Shown one piece after another: positions 52,569-60,876 of a stretch of DNA of 64,000 nt. The DNA is from Niastella caeni. Lineage in GTDB: Bacteria; Bacteroidota; Bacteroidia; Chitinophagales; Chitinophagaceae. The translations under genes and the position numbers were made by a program. Below the pieces are notes generated by a model. That model was given only the letters and a program-made list of their open reading frames with translations, searched no databases and was not told where the DNA came from. Positions within the stretch are counted from its first letter, which is position 1; each line of letters begins with the position of its first letter. The DNA lies in assembly GCF_004834005.1 (NCBI RefSeq), contig NZ_STFF01000017.1, forward strand, positions 1 to 64,000. Direction: 5' to 3'.

Positions 52569-53081
52569 TTATGTAAATACGACGAGCGGGGGTTCTGTTA
52601 TTTCTCCGGTAACCTGTTGCTTTTTATATAGCCGAATGGCAACAATGGCCAGGAAAACAAAAAATATATTGAATATCAAATGCTGCGGCCAACTTAATTT
52701 CTGTAGCATGCCGCCACAGGTACAAGGCAATTTAGGTGTATATACAAGCATATAACCAAGATAAATGGTAAATGCTGTCATCATTGCCAGTGAACCATAA
52801 AGACCTGATAATTTAGTGCGGGGTATAAATAACAGTAACGCAATAATCGATTCACTTATAGGGAGCCCCCAGGTTATAACCTGCGCAAAACTGCCAATAA
52901 GGGGGAAGTTTTTTAATACATATTTCAAATCTTTAAGCGCAAGAAATTTATTAATTGCCGTATACACAAACAACAATATAAACAAGGCCGAAATTAATTC
53001 CACGATCGTAGTTCTTTTCGCAACAACAAAATTCACAAAAGCATTTCTTTTCATTGCACTGGATAAGGTAGCATTTTTCAT
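52569..53081 (-). CDS. MauE/DoxX-like redox-associated membrane protein, copy 2 (170 residues)
   Basis: Four membrane helices ('ELISALFILLFVYTAINKFL', 'ITWGLPISESIIALLLFI', 'LAMMTAFTIYLGYMLVY', 'LIFNIFFVFLAIVAIRL') and the CxC loop 'LPCTCGGMLQKLSWPQHL'. Closer to the family consensus (CxCGG) than the copy at 15596. Encoded just before the small exported Cys-pair protein at 52079. A role in thiol-disulfide chemistry in the membrane is inferred from the MauE family name only. Confidence 0.85.
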   Translation of the reverse strand: MKNATLSSAMKRNAFVNFVVAKRTTIVELISALFILLFVYTAINKFLALKDLKYVLKNFPLIGSFAQVITWGLPISESIIALLLFIPRTKLSGLYGSLAMMTAFTIYLGYMLVYTPKLPCTCGGMLQKLSWPQHLIFNIFFVFLAIVAIRLYKKQQVTGEITEPPLVVFT

Positions 53082-53305
53082 AAATACGGTTTTTAGGCCG
53101 GGAACAGGTAATAAGCTGTTTCCGGTTAATTAGCGAAGGTGATTGCCGTTTCAACCGGGTGCAAGTTAGTTCACTTGCTTTATCGTATTTGCACAATTTT
53201 TTATCATTACTACACTTTATAAAGAGCGATAACCAAGGATCATTTTTTTATCTACCGCCAGAAACAGCTCCTCATATTAATTTTTAATAAATGCCAGCCA
53301 ACCCC

Positions 53306-53390
53306 GGGCAGGTTACATGGGATTCTTCACATTGTGCCGGGCAATGGCAAGGGTAATATAATAACCATAACATTTGAAAATAAAGAGTAG
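53306..53390 (+). pseudogene. 3'-terminal scrap of a histidine kinase paralogous to the 31857 gene
   Basis: The 85 bases here match the last 84 bases of the propeller kinase gene (34818-34901), including 'GGTTACATGG', 'CATTGTGCCGGGCAAT' and the end with stop. The last part translates to 'HIVPGNGKGNIITITFENK' and stop. No coding sequence of the kinase is visible upstream, so only the tail survives. Confidence 0.75.
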
Positions 53391-53421
53391 CCATACTGGC
53401 TCGTGAAAATTTAAAAACAGA

Positions 53422-53450
53422 AAGCCGCTCCGGTTAAACCGGGACGGCCT
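53422..53450. terminator. Hairpin terminator for the 53481-58757 gene
   Basis: Nested stem GCCG..CCGGTT / AACCGG..CGGC at 53424-53448 between the kinase relic (+) and the large minus-strand gene. The surrounding 53403-53474 resembles 52009-52079, so the two terminator regions are probably copies. Confidence 0.7.
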
Positions 53451-53480
53451 TCTGCTTTATAAAGCGGCTGTAAAGGACCG

Positions 53481-56400
53481 TTATTTAACGATCATCACTT
53501 TTTTAGTTATCAATTCCCCGGTGTTGAACCGGATCTGTAAAACATAAGCACCTGATGGTATTCCATGAAGGTTCAATAGCATCATAGCTTTGTTACTGCC
53601 ATTTAATTGCTCCGAAGCCTTGTACACGATGTTCCCGTTTATATCCTGCAGGTACAGGGTAACATGCCCGTTATTATAGGGCGAACTGATATTCAGGTAA
53701 CCCCATCCCTTGTTGGGGTTAGGATAAAACTCCGCAGTGGTCAGGGCATTGTTGTTTGGAACGGTGTTTTCCCCGGGTGTTGTAGCGGATAAGCGGGCCG
53801 CTGCGGGAGCCGTAAGAGCGAACTGGCCAAACGAGGTAACGTTGTTGCCGGTGTTGAATCCGACGTTACTGTTGCCGGGCCCATAATTAAAATGGGTTGA
53901 ACGGCTGAGTTCATTGCCCCAGGTGGCGCCAAATGCACCGGAAGCGCGTTTGAATAAATGAAAATCCGTTGCGCTGTAACCAGACGTTAGATCGAGGCCG
54001 CTGAATGCGATCAATTCGGGAGCAGTAAAGGTTTTGTTAGTGCCATAGTTATTGATGATGAAATATTTCGAACGGGGCGCCAGCGGAAGCGTGCCTGGAT
54101 TCTGGTCGGGCGCTGCATCGAGCTGAAAGGCTACTACTTCTCCGTTAGGATAAGTTGCGCCGCTTTTCAGAGAAAACAGCACTTCGGGGCCGGGGAAATA
54201 ATAGAGGCCCGCTGCATTTACATTCGGTCTTCTGAACACCTTGCCCGTGGCTACCGGTGCAGTAGATGCCGTTATGAAAGATGCATTGGGGATAGTGGCT
54301 TCGAAATCACTCACCAGATCCGGCACTTTGCCTGTGCTGCTGTTGTATTGGTTGAACTGGAAATACTTCAGCAATCCGTTTTCGGTGCCCGGGTATTTTT
54401 GTATCAGGTGCATCTTTTCCCTTACCTCTTCCTGGCTTAAGGTATAGTTGTAGAATTTGATCTCATCGATGGCGCCTTTATAGGCGCCGCCCTGCCCGTG
54501 AATATCCTTGTTCACATAAAAAGGCGACTGCGACAGGTCAATAGCAGGCATAGCGTTGGGATTAGCCGTAAACGGCTCGCCGTTCAAATAGATCTTTACC
54601 CCTGTTGGCGAATAGGTAAGCACCACAAAATTCCAGGTAGCACTGTCGGCTATCAGGTTGAGGTTTCTGTTAGTCCATTCCACTTTATTATCGGTATAAA
54701 CCAATTCAAGATTGGGCGCATACCCGCTGAATGAAAAGCCAAGCCCGAACCCGTAAATTGAACCGGGATAAGGATCATGCGCTATGAGCTGCGAAAAACT
54801 CTTCTGCAAGCCATTGGGCTTTATCCAGCAGGAAATAGAAAAATTGTTGCTGTTGATATTTACTTTTCCCAGGTTAACGGTGTCGTTATACGCACTTACC
54901 GTTACACACTTACCGGCAACCGTATCACCTGCCTTCAGGGGCGATGCCGAAAGCGCGAACTGGCCGAAGGTGGTAACGTTATTGCCTGTGCCGAAAGAAA
55001 CTATACTGTTGCCGGGCGCATAACCAAAGCCGGTTGAACGGCTGAGCTCATTGCCCCAGGTAGCGCCGAAGGCGCCGGAAGCGCGTTTGTATAAACGGAA
55101 TTCAGTTGCGCTGTAAGCAGGTTCATTGATGTTGAGGCCGCTGAACCGGATGCTGTCGGGAGCCGTAATCGTTTTGTTGTCGCCATAGTTATTAATGATA
55201 AAATACGTCGAAGCGGGTGCCAGCGGAAGCGTGCCGGGATTTTGGTCGGGCGCTGCATTAAGCTGAAAGGCTACCACTTCTCCGTTGGGATACGTGCCGC
55301 CGTTTTTCAAATAAAGATCGATGCCTGTACCGGGGAAGCTATGCAGGCCTCCTGCATTCACATTCGGTTTTCTAAACACCTTGCCGGCGGCTACCGGTGC
55401 AGTAGACGCTGTTATGAAAGATGCATTGGGAATGAGCGCTTCAAAAGTACTCATTAGATCAGGAACTGTACCTGCATTGCTGTTATATTGGTTGAACTGG
55501 AAATACTTCAGTAATCCGTTTTCGGCAGGGGATTTTTGGATCAGGTGCATCTTTTCTCTTACCTCATCCTGGCTCAAAGCATAGTTGTAAAATTTGATCT
55601 CGTCTATGGCTCCTTTGTAAGCGCCGCCCTGCCCGTGAATATCTTTGTTCACGTAAAATGGCGATTGCGACAGGTCTACAACGGGCCAATTGTTGCCATT
55701 GACAGTAAACGGCACGCCGTTCAAATAAAGCTTAACCCCTGTTGGCGAATAGGTAAGCACCACAAAGTTCCAGGTTTCGCTGTCGGCAAACAACCCGCTA
55801 CGCCATCCCCCGCTGCCATCGGTATAGGCCAATTCAAGCGTTGGGGTATAGGTGCCCTGGAAGGCGAATTCAATGCCTAACCCTCTGGTGCCTGAACCGG
55901 GATAGGGACCATGTGCTATGATCTGCGAAAAACTTTTTTGCAGGCCATTGGGCTTTATCCAGCAGGAAATGGAAAAATTGTTGCTGTTGATATTTACTTT
56001 ACCCAGGTCAATGGCGGTACTGCCTGCCATCTGCAAACACTTACCGGGAACCGTATCTATCACGTAGTTTCCTGGCGCCGATGCGAGCTGCGTGATCATA
56101 TTGTTGATGGTGCGGGTATTTTTGTTGCCCGATGCATCGGTTACTTCAAGCGTTACAGAATAAGAGCCGGGTGAAGTGTATACTACTTTGGGTTCCCGGT
56201 CGGTTGTGCTGCTAACGTATGAAGCGCCTGGAAATGTCCATTTCCAGGTGGCGCCTGAATGGTTCAGGTTCGAATAATCGGTAAAATAAACAGTGTCGAC
56301 CGAACGGTTGAGGAATTGCCTGTCGGCCATAGGTTGGGCTACGGGTGTTCCTGTGCTATATAACGGCGATTCCCAAATGCCCCGGTTACCCGCCATCCGT

Positions 56401-58757
56401 AACTTGTTGTCGCGGTAAAAAATAATGCCACCTTGTCTGCAACGAAAATTTCGTGGCAGGCCGCTGCTGTAAGGTATCCAGTCGCTCAGGGCGTTATCGC
56501 GGTAATATACCTGGTAACCGTCGTTCTGCGGCTCTTCATTGGCTATGGCGTAAACGCCGCCATTGGTGCCTGCCTGCGGAACAATGAATGCGATGGGCTG
56601 TTTGGTTAGTATGCCGGTGTAATTAACCCAGGTAGCGCCGCCGTTAATTGATTTGAAAACTTTTTGTCCCTCAATACCATGCCGCATGCAAAGAAAAACT
56701 ATATTTTCATTCAGTTGGTCAACAGCAATATCAGCATTATAGTAATTATAGGTTACCCCTGTTGGTAACGTTAGGGATGTCCATCCCTGGCCGCCATCGG
56801 TAGTTTTGAAAATCCCGTTTTTTGTACATACATATAGCACATTCCGGTTGCTTCGTGCAATATCGAAACGCCACACCTTGCTGCCAAAATCATGCAATGC
56901 AGTGTATGAAATGCCATTATTAACCGATTTCCACAGAATATTGCTGTCTACCGTAGACCCGCGACCGCCGCCCACATAGTACGTATTGCTATAACAGGGA
57001 TCGATCATTAATTTACTTGAAAATATACCATAATAATCTACCTGTGGCCATTTGCTGTTTTGAGCCGCGGGTATGGTAACATTTCCGGGAAGAGAAGACG
57101 GGACCTCTTTAACACCGTGAAGCAGGAAACCGACCGTGTTTTTTTTGCCATGGAAAACATGACCCGTAGGCTCCTCTGAACCTCCCAGTACAGATAAAGC
57201 ATTCCCGGGTCCATACTTATCAAACAACGCGGCGTCGCCATTATGGTAGCGGCCACCCACTATAAGATCCTGGTCCCATCCCTGGTCGAAGCCCCAGTAA
57301 TCGGCACCGGTGAGCCCGTGATTGCGGGCCGACCAGTTATTTATATTGGTAAAAAAATCCGTTGAGTGATCGATGCCGCCATCGGTGCACATATAGGTAT
57401 CATTGCCCAGCGCCCGCATACACTGCACATCGGCATGTATCGGATACCCCATATTTTTGATAGAAGAAAAGGTAAGCCCTCCATCTACCGACTTAAATGG
57501 CTCATAGGTACCTGTGATCAGGTGGTTTTCGTTGGTGGGAGAAACCAATATATCAAGGTCATAAAAGCCCTGACCGTTGATAAAGGTGCCCCATTGCGTT
57601 CCCCCTGTGAAGCTTATGTTCCAGTTAACGCCGGCATCGGTGCTTTTGAGAAGCCTGGGCGCCACGCCAAGGCCACCGAGGGTGATACAATATACCGTAT
57701 TGCCATTGGCCGGGGTAACGCCGAACCTTGCTCCGTCCTGGGAGGAAACGTTGTTCAGCGATGAAGAATTAACCGCAGAAAAGCTGGCGCCGCCATTCGT
57801 TGAGCGCAGGATCATAATAGCGCCTGCCTGCGATTTGCCCACGGCATACACCAGGTCGGTGTTAACGGCATTGATCTCCACGTCCCACATCCTGTCGGCG
57901 CTGCTGCCTGAAGCCAGTTGCCAGGTTGATCCGTTGTTGTTACTGTAATACACACCTTTATCACCGGCAACCAAGATCCTTCCCGTATTTTTATTGATGG
58001 TGATCTTTTCGGTTCTGCCGCCCTGGTAACCTGAGAGATAAGCCCATTGTGATCCTGCGTCAGTAGTTTTTATGATCTCGCCCCTTTCTGAGACAGCATA
58101 TACAATATTAGGATTCGTGTGATCTACTGCAATTGACGTTGCACTAAACAACGGCAGGACATCGCTGATGCTTGCCCAGTGAAGTCCTTTGTCGGTTGAT
58201 CTGAATATCACGCCTGTTTCGGATCCCGCATATAATATATTAGGATTCGAAGGGGCAATGGCGATAGAATACATATTCACCTGAAGACTGATCTTGCTTT
58301 TTGCCTCAGTAAATGTTTCAATGGGCCCAAGTACGGTCCAGTTGGCGCTGCCCGCTATTCGCGCGCTGGCAGACTGCTGCTTATTTTTCGCTTGTGCGTT
58401 GATGGCGTTTTTCAGTACCTGGTCGTAATAACCGGGTTTTTCAACAACAGAACCATCTGCCTGTATAAAAGGCTCTATGCTCCGTCGCCAGCGCATATAG
58501 GCCATTACATAGGGATCTTCACCGTTCCCTTTCTTTTCCGATGCTTCGGAATGATTGTCATTTTCGAATGCTGCAATGGCGGCATCGATGCTGAAAATAT
58601 TGGGGTGCTCCCAGTCGGTATCCGTTATCCAACGGGGAGCCTGCACGCCAGGGGGAAGATTGAAAATGGCATCTCTTCGTTTGCCGGGGCCTGTTTGTGC
58701 AAACAGGAAACTGATTGCCACTAATTGTAGCAATAAGATAGTAGTTAGCTTTCTCAT
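53481..58757 (-). CDS. Giant T9SS substrate: BNR/VPS10-type propeller, PKD and two LamG domains (1758 residues)
   Basis: The start is the ATG at 58757 ('MRKLTTILLLQLVAISFLFA'), the signal peptide start; an upstream in-frame ATG at 58805 gives a non-signal extension. Residues ~100-780 hold sortilin/BNR-like blades ('FRSTDKGLHWASISDVLP', 'KTTDAGSQWAYLSG', 'KSTDAGVNWNISFTGG', 'KTTDGGQGWTSL'). Then a PKD domain ('ATWKWTFPGASYVSSTTDRE'), two tandem LamG-like lectin modules ('NINSNNFSISCWIKPNGLQK' in both) each followed by a beta domain ending 'FGQFAL', and a type A T9SS sorting domain ('EFYPNPNKGWGYLNISSPYN...SGAYVLQIRFN'). Exported surface protein. The propeller resembles sialidase/VPS10 repeats without a proven catalytic set, so binding is more likely than catalysis. 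Confidence 0.9.
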   Translation of the reverse strand: MRKLTTILLLQLVAISFLFAQTGPGKRRDAIFNLPPGVQAPRWITDTDWEHPNIFSIDAAIAAFENDNHSEASEKKGNGEDPYVMAYMRWRRSIEPFIQADGSVVEKPGYYDQVLKNAINAQAKNKQQSASARIAGSANWTVLGPIETFTEAKSKISLQVNMYSIAIAPSNPNILYAGSETGVIFRSTDKGLHWASISDVLPLFSATSIAVDHTNPNIVYAVSERGEIIKTTDAGSQWAYLSGYQGGRTEKITINKNTGRILVAGDKGVYYSNNNGSTWQLASGSSADRMWDVEINAVNTDLVYAVGKSQAGAIMILRSTNGGASFSAVNSSSLNNVSSQDGARFGVTPANGNTVYCITLGGLGVAPRLLKSTDAGVNWNISFTGGTQWGTFINGQGFYDLDILVSPTNENHLITGTYEPFKSVDGGLTFSSIKNMGYPIHADVQCMRALGNDTYMCTDGGIDHSTDFFTNINNWSARNHGLTGADYWGFDQGWDQDLIVGGRYHNGDAALFDKYGPGNALSVLGGSEEPTGHVFHGKKNTVGFLLHGVKEVPSSLPGNVTIPAAQNSKWPQVDYYGIFSSKLMIDPCYSNTYYVGGGRGSTVDSNILWKSVNNGISYTALHDFGSKVWRFDIARSNRNVLYVCTKNGIFKTTDGGQGWTSLTLPTGVTYNYYNADIAVDQLNENIVFLCMRHGIEGQKVFKSINGGATWVNYTGILTKQPIAFIVPQAGTNGGVYAIANEEPQNDGYQVYYRDNALSDWIPYSSGLPRNFRCRQGGIIFYRDNKLRMAGNRGIWESPLYSTGTPVAQPMADRQFLNRSVDTVYFTDYSNLNHSGATWKWTFPGASYVSSTTDREPKVVYTSPGSYSVTLEVTDASGNKNTRTINNMITQLASAPGNYVIDTVPGKCLQMAGSTAIDLGKVNINSNNFSISCWIKPNGLQKSFSQIIAHGPYPGSGTRGLGIEFAFQGTYTPTLELAYTDGSGGWRSGLFADSETWNFVVLTYSPTGVKLYLNGVPFTVNGNNWPVVDLSQSPFYVNKDIHGQGGAYKGAIDEIKFYNYALSQDEVREKMHLIQKSPAENGLLKYFQFNQYNSNAGTVPDLMSTFEALIPNASFITASTAPVAAGKVFRKPNVNAGGLHSFPGTGIDLYLKNGGTYPNGEVVAFQLNAAPDQNPGTLPLAPASTYFIINNYGDNKTITAPDSIRFSGLNINEPAYSATEFRLYKRASGAFGATWGNELSRSTGFGYAPGNSIVSFGTGNNVTTFGQFALSASPLKAGDTVAGKCVTVSAYNDTVNLGKVNINSNNFSISCWIKPNGLQKSFSQLIAHDPYPGSIYGFGLGFSFSGYAPNLELVYTDNKVEWTNRNLNLIADSATWNFVVLTYSPTGVKIYLNGEPFTANPNAMPAIDLSQSPFYVNKDIHGQGGAYKGAIDEIKFYNYTLSQEEVREKMHLIQKYPGTENGLLKYFQFNQYNSSTGKVPDLVSDFEATIPNASFITASTAPVATGKVFRRPNVNAAGLYYFPGPEVLFSLKSGATYPNGEVVAFQLDAAPDQNPGTLPLAPRSKYFIINNYGTNKTFTAPELIAFSGLDLTSGYSATDFHLFKRASGAFGATWGNELSRSTHFNYGPGNSNVGFNTGNNVTSFGQFALTAPAAARLSATTPGENTVPNNNALTTAEFYPNPNKGWGYLNISSPYNNGHVTLYLQDINGNIVYKASEQLNGSNKAMMLLNLHGIPSGAYVLQIRFNTGELITKKVMIVK
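53818..56045 (-). repeat. Tandem ~1.14-kb intragenic duplication (LamG plus following beta domain)
   Basis: The segment 53818-54930 recurs at 54955-56045 with an offset of about 1137 bases (for example GCGAACTGGCC at 53818 and 54955, and the LamG coding stretch near 54441 and 55577). Many short substitutions show the copies have diverged but still align end to end. Confidence 0.85.
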
Positions 58758-58837
58758 GGAGGGATTTTTGTTTGGAACTGGTTTTATGCCGGCAAAGTTG
58801 GGCAATCGGATCTTTTACGGGAAAAGTTTATTTTTAA

Positions 58838-59079
58838 TTTTCCAATTATTACGAGCCCGGTATTTTTTAAAAAAACATATGCCTGCACGATAGTTTATTT
58901 GCATTAAACAAAAAGATCACTTCTAAAGTAAATGCAGATAGATTATTACATCACTATCCAATGGTAATAGTAAGTTCGGTTAACATGTGTTGCAGAGAAC
59001 CATGCCCATCATTTTTCCAATTATTACTACCTGTTGTTTTAAAAAGACATATGCCTTTACAATAGTTCTGCATAAGACA
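58838..59079. repeat. Duplicated ~65-base leader element upstream of the giant T9SS gene
   Basis: 58838-58910 and 59013-59079 share 'TTTTCCAATTATTAC', then an A-run and 'ACATATGCCT', and end in similar 'TAGTT..TGCAT' sequence. Between them lies about 100 bases of unrelated DNA. On the minus strand this is the leader of the 58757 gene, occurring twice. Between 58806 and 59158 there is no other coding frame. Confidence 0.65.
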
Positions 59080-59158
59080 TTGATTAGATTTTATATCCAA
59101 GTAATTGTAAAACCGGGGACCGCGGAAGACTTTAGCGTCACCCCTAAATCCAAACACT

Positions 59159-59296
59159 ATGCTGAAATTAAAATTTCACCTGCTACTGTTAGGTGTATTT
59201 GCAGCAAGTGCCCTTACCTATGCTCAGGAAAAACGATACCCAATTGGTAACACTATGAACCTGCTGAGTAATCTCACCACTATTACCAAGGAATGA
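59159..59296 (+). CDS. Short secreted peptide or truncated secreted protein (45 residues)
   Basis: ATG 59159 to TGA 59294. A full signal peptide ('MLKLKFHLLLLGVFAASALT', cut after YAQ) is followed by only 22 residues ('EKRYPIGNTMNLLSNLTTIT' and KE). It has no cysteine or known motif. Either a small exported peptide or the N-terminal stub of a lost secreted protein. Confidence 0.4.
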   Translation: MLKLKFHLLLLGVFAASALTYAQEKRYPIGNTMNLLSNLTTITKE

Positions 59297-59332
59297 TATT
59301 TGAAGTGAGTATGCTCAAACTACTGGTTTTAT

Positions 59333-59704
59333 ATGTCCGATAAAAATAAAGCGATCTTAAAAATGGGAAATGCGGCTATTGCTGAAGGAAATTATGATTT
59401 CTTTTTGTCGTTATGCACAGATGATACCGAGTGGACATTTGTTGGCGACAAAACACTTAAAGGCAAGGAGGCTGTTCGTCAATGGATGGCAACTACATAT
59501 TTGGAGCCGCCAAAGGTTACAATTACTAATCTGATTGCCGAAAATGAGTTCCTGACAGCACTGGGCATTGTAACTATGAAAGACAAGGATGGGAAGGAAA
59601 TTAACTATACGTACTGTGACGTATGGCGTTTACATGATGGGAAGTTTGTAGAACTAAAGGCTTTCGTTATTAAAGGCGGGGAAAAAGCCCCTTCAATCCA
59701 ATGA
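59333..59704 (+). CDS. NTF2/SnoaL-like protein (123 residues)
   Basis: Full-length SnoaL-type alpha+beta cone: 'MGNAAIAEGNYDFFLSLCTD', 'TEWTFVGDKTLKGKEAVRQW', 'GKEINYTYCDVWRLHDGKFV' and 'ELKAFVIKGG'. The family covers small isomerases, cyclases and many ligand-binding proteins of unknown role. No signal peptide. Unlike the protein at 59827, it has no obvious partner gene in tandem. Confidence 0.88.
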   Translation: MSDKNKAILKMGNAAIAEGNYDFFLSLCTDDTEWTFVGDKTLKGKEAVRQWMATTYLEPPKVTITNLIAENEFLTALGIVTMKDKDGKEINYTYCDVWRLHDGKFVELKAFVIKGGEKAPSIQ

Positions 59705-59826
59705 CTTATAGGGGCTCGTAAATTTAGTTGGGGCGGCAGAACAAATATTTCTAACCTGTTGATTAGAGCTTTGACAGAAATTCAAGGACTTAGCTATGTT
59801 ATAAATTCAAATAATACTGAGGTACC

Positions 59827-60255
59827 TTAAAGAAAGGCATCTAAGATCCAACTTGGATTCCAAAATTCACGGTAGTTTGCGATCTTCCCTTCTCGCAACG
59901 TAATGCGGCCTACATAGATCTGCTTGTACTGCTTGCCGGTAGCAGTCACCAGAGAACTGCCTTCGAACTCCACAAACACTATATCGGGATCAGATGTGGC
60001 TGAGAAGGCAAAGTTAGAAAAACTCCAGTTGGTAGCGCTTTGGGTCACGTTAGCGATGTACGCCGTAATAGCGTCTCGTCCTTCTACCTGCTTTGAATAG
60101 GGGGCGGGTGCATAAGGATACTCGTGCACGGCGTCCTCAGTCCATAGGTTGGCATAGGCTTCCCGAGTCATGGCAGAGTCGGTAAACATAGCAAGGTGCA
60201 TTCGAAATAAACGTTCAGCGCGAGCCGCGCTATTGTCGGTGATGGTTGTGTTCAT
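59827..60255 (-). CDS. NTF2/SnoaL-like protein, PhzA/PhzB type (142 residues)
   Basis: 'RMHLAMFTDSAMTREAYANL', 'TEDAVHEYPYAPAPYSKQVE', 'GRDAITAYIANV', 'VFVEFEGSSLVTATGKQYKQ' and 'IANYREFWNPSW' place it in the SnoaL-like/PhzA-PhzB group. It is divergent from the HxlR regulator across a 122-base promoter region containing the paired repeats at 60343, a common target-regulator arrangement. Cytoplasmic. Confidence 0.88.
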   Translation of the reverse strand: MNTTITDNSAARAERLFRMHLAMFTDSAMTREAYANLWTEDAVHEYPYAPAPYSKQVEGRDAITAYIANVTQSATNWSFSNFAFSATSDPDIVFVEFEGSSLVTATGKQYKQIYVGRITLREGKIANYREFWNPSWILDAFL

Positions 60256-60342
60256 GAGCTTTTTTTTAATAAGTTGAGCGTCTTTTAACTGTTTTTTATT
60301 CCCTCACAAAACTACAGGGGTGATGCTATATCTTTGATATCT

Positions 60343-60377
60343 GTTACACAAAGGATACCAGTTACAAAAAGGATACT
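60343..60377. promoter_or_regulatory. Tandem 18-bp operator-like repeats in front of HxlR
   Basis: GTTACACAAAGGATACC (60343-60359) and GTTACAAAAAGGATACT (60361-60377) are head-to-tail copies 18 bases apart, ending at the HxlR ATG. HxlR-type dimers usually bind such sites; autoregulation and control of the divergent NTF2-like gene are inferred. Confidence 0.65.
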
Positions 60378-60746
60378 ATGCCAAACAAAAATCGTTGTTT
60401 AACACCCGCCACCGACGAAGAATGCAGAAGGGCAAGACTCAGCCTTCAGGACACACTGGATGTAGTAGGCGGAAAATGGAAACTGGTACTGATCTCCATA
60501 TTGAGAGGCGGTAAGTTAAAGTTTCGGGAACTATCCAGGGAAGCCGGGATATCGCCCCGAATATTATCAAAGGAATTGAAGGAGATGGAAATCAATGGTC
60601 TGGTTACCCGGACGGTACTGGACACCAGACCCATCATGGTGGAATATGAACTTACACCCTACAGTAATACGCTTTCCGAGGTGATCATTGCCATGCATGA
60701 ATGGGGGAAAAAGCATCGCCAAAAAATGATTGGACAGAAATCGTAG
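60378..60746 (+). CDS. HxlR-family winged-helix regulator (122 residues)
   Basis: Typical HxlR/MarR-like sequence: 'LQDTLDVVGGKWKLVLISIL', 'RGGKLKFRELSREAGISPRI', 'LSKELKEMEINGLVTRTVLD', and the wing/C-terminal 'VEYELTPYSNTLSEVIIAMH'. Binds DNA as a dimer; members often sense aldehydes or redox-active compounds. The N-terminal Cys residues ('NRCLTPATDEECRRARL') are candidate redox sensors (inference). A partial copy of its helix region lies at 60877. Confidence 0.93.
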   Translation: MPNKNRCLTPATDEECRRARLSLQDTLDVVGGKWKLVLISILRGGKLKFRELSREAGISPRILSKELKEMEINGLVTRTVLDTRPIMVEYELTPYSNTLSEVIIAMHEWGKKHRQKMIGQKS

Positions 60747-60791
60747 CCGAATTTTCGAGGGTAGTAGAAAGCTGGCTGATCAAAAAGTAAG

Positions 60792-60861
60792 CTGTTCCTT
60801 TTTATTGTATCATCTCTCCAATAAAAAGGAACAGGTCATTCAAATGATCTGTTCCCTTTTT
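60792..60861. promoter_or_regulatory. Three-arm alternative hairpin (attenuator-like)
   Basis: Left arm CTGTTCCTTTTT (60792-60803) and right arm CTGTTCCCTTTTT (60849-60861) can each pair with the same middle arm AAAAAGGAACAG (60823-60834), so the two helices exclude each other. The right-hand helix, with TCAT/ATGA inside its loop and a T-run, resembles an intrinsic terminator. It lies just after HxlR and before the convergent AraC gene. Confidence 0.55.
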
Positions 60862-60876
60862 GGCGCGCACATCCAT

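Noticed and set aside
57366..57948. Plus-strand frames of 123-132 residues inside the giant T9SS gene
   Set aside because: They overlap a strong minus-strand coding region with clear domains; no independent signals support them.
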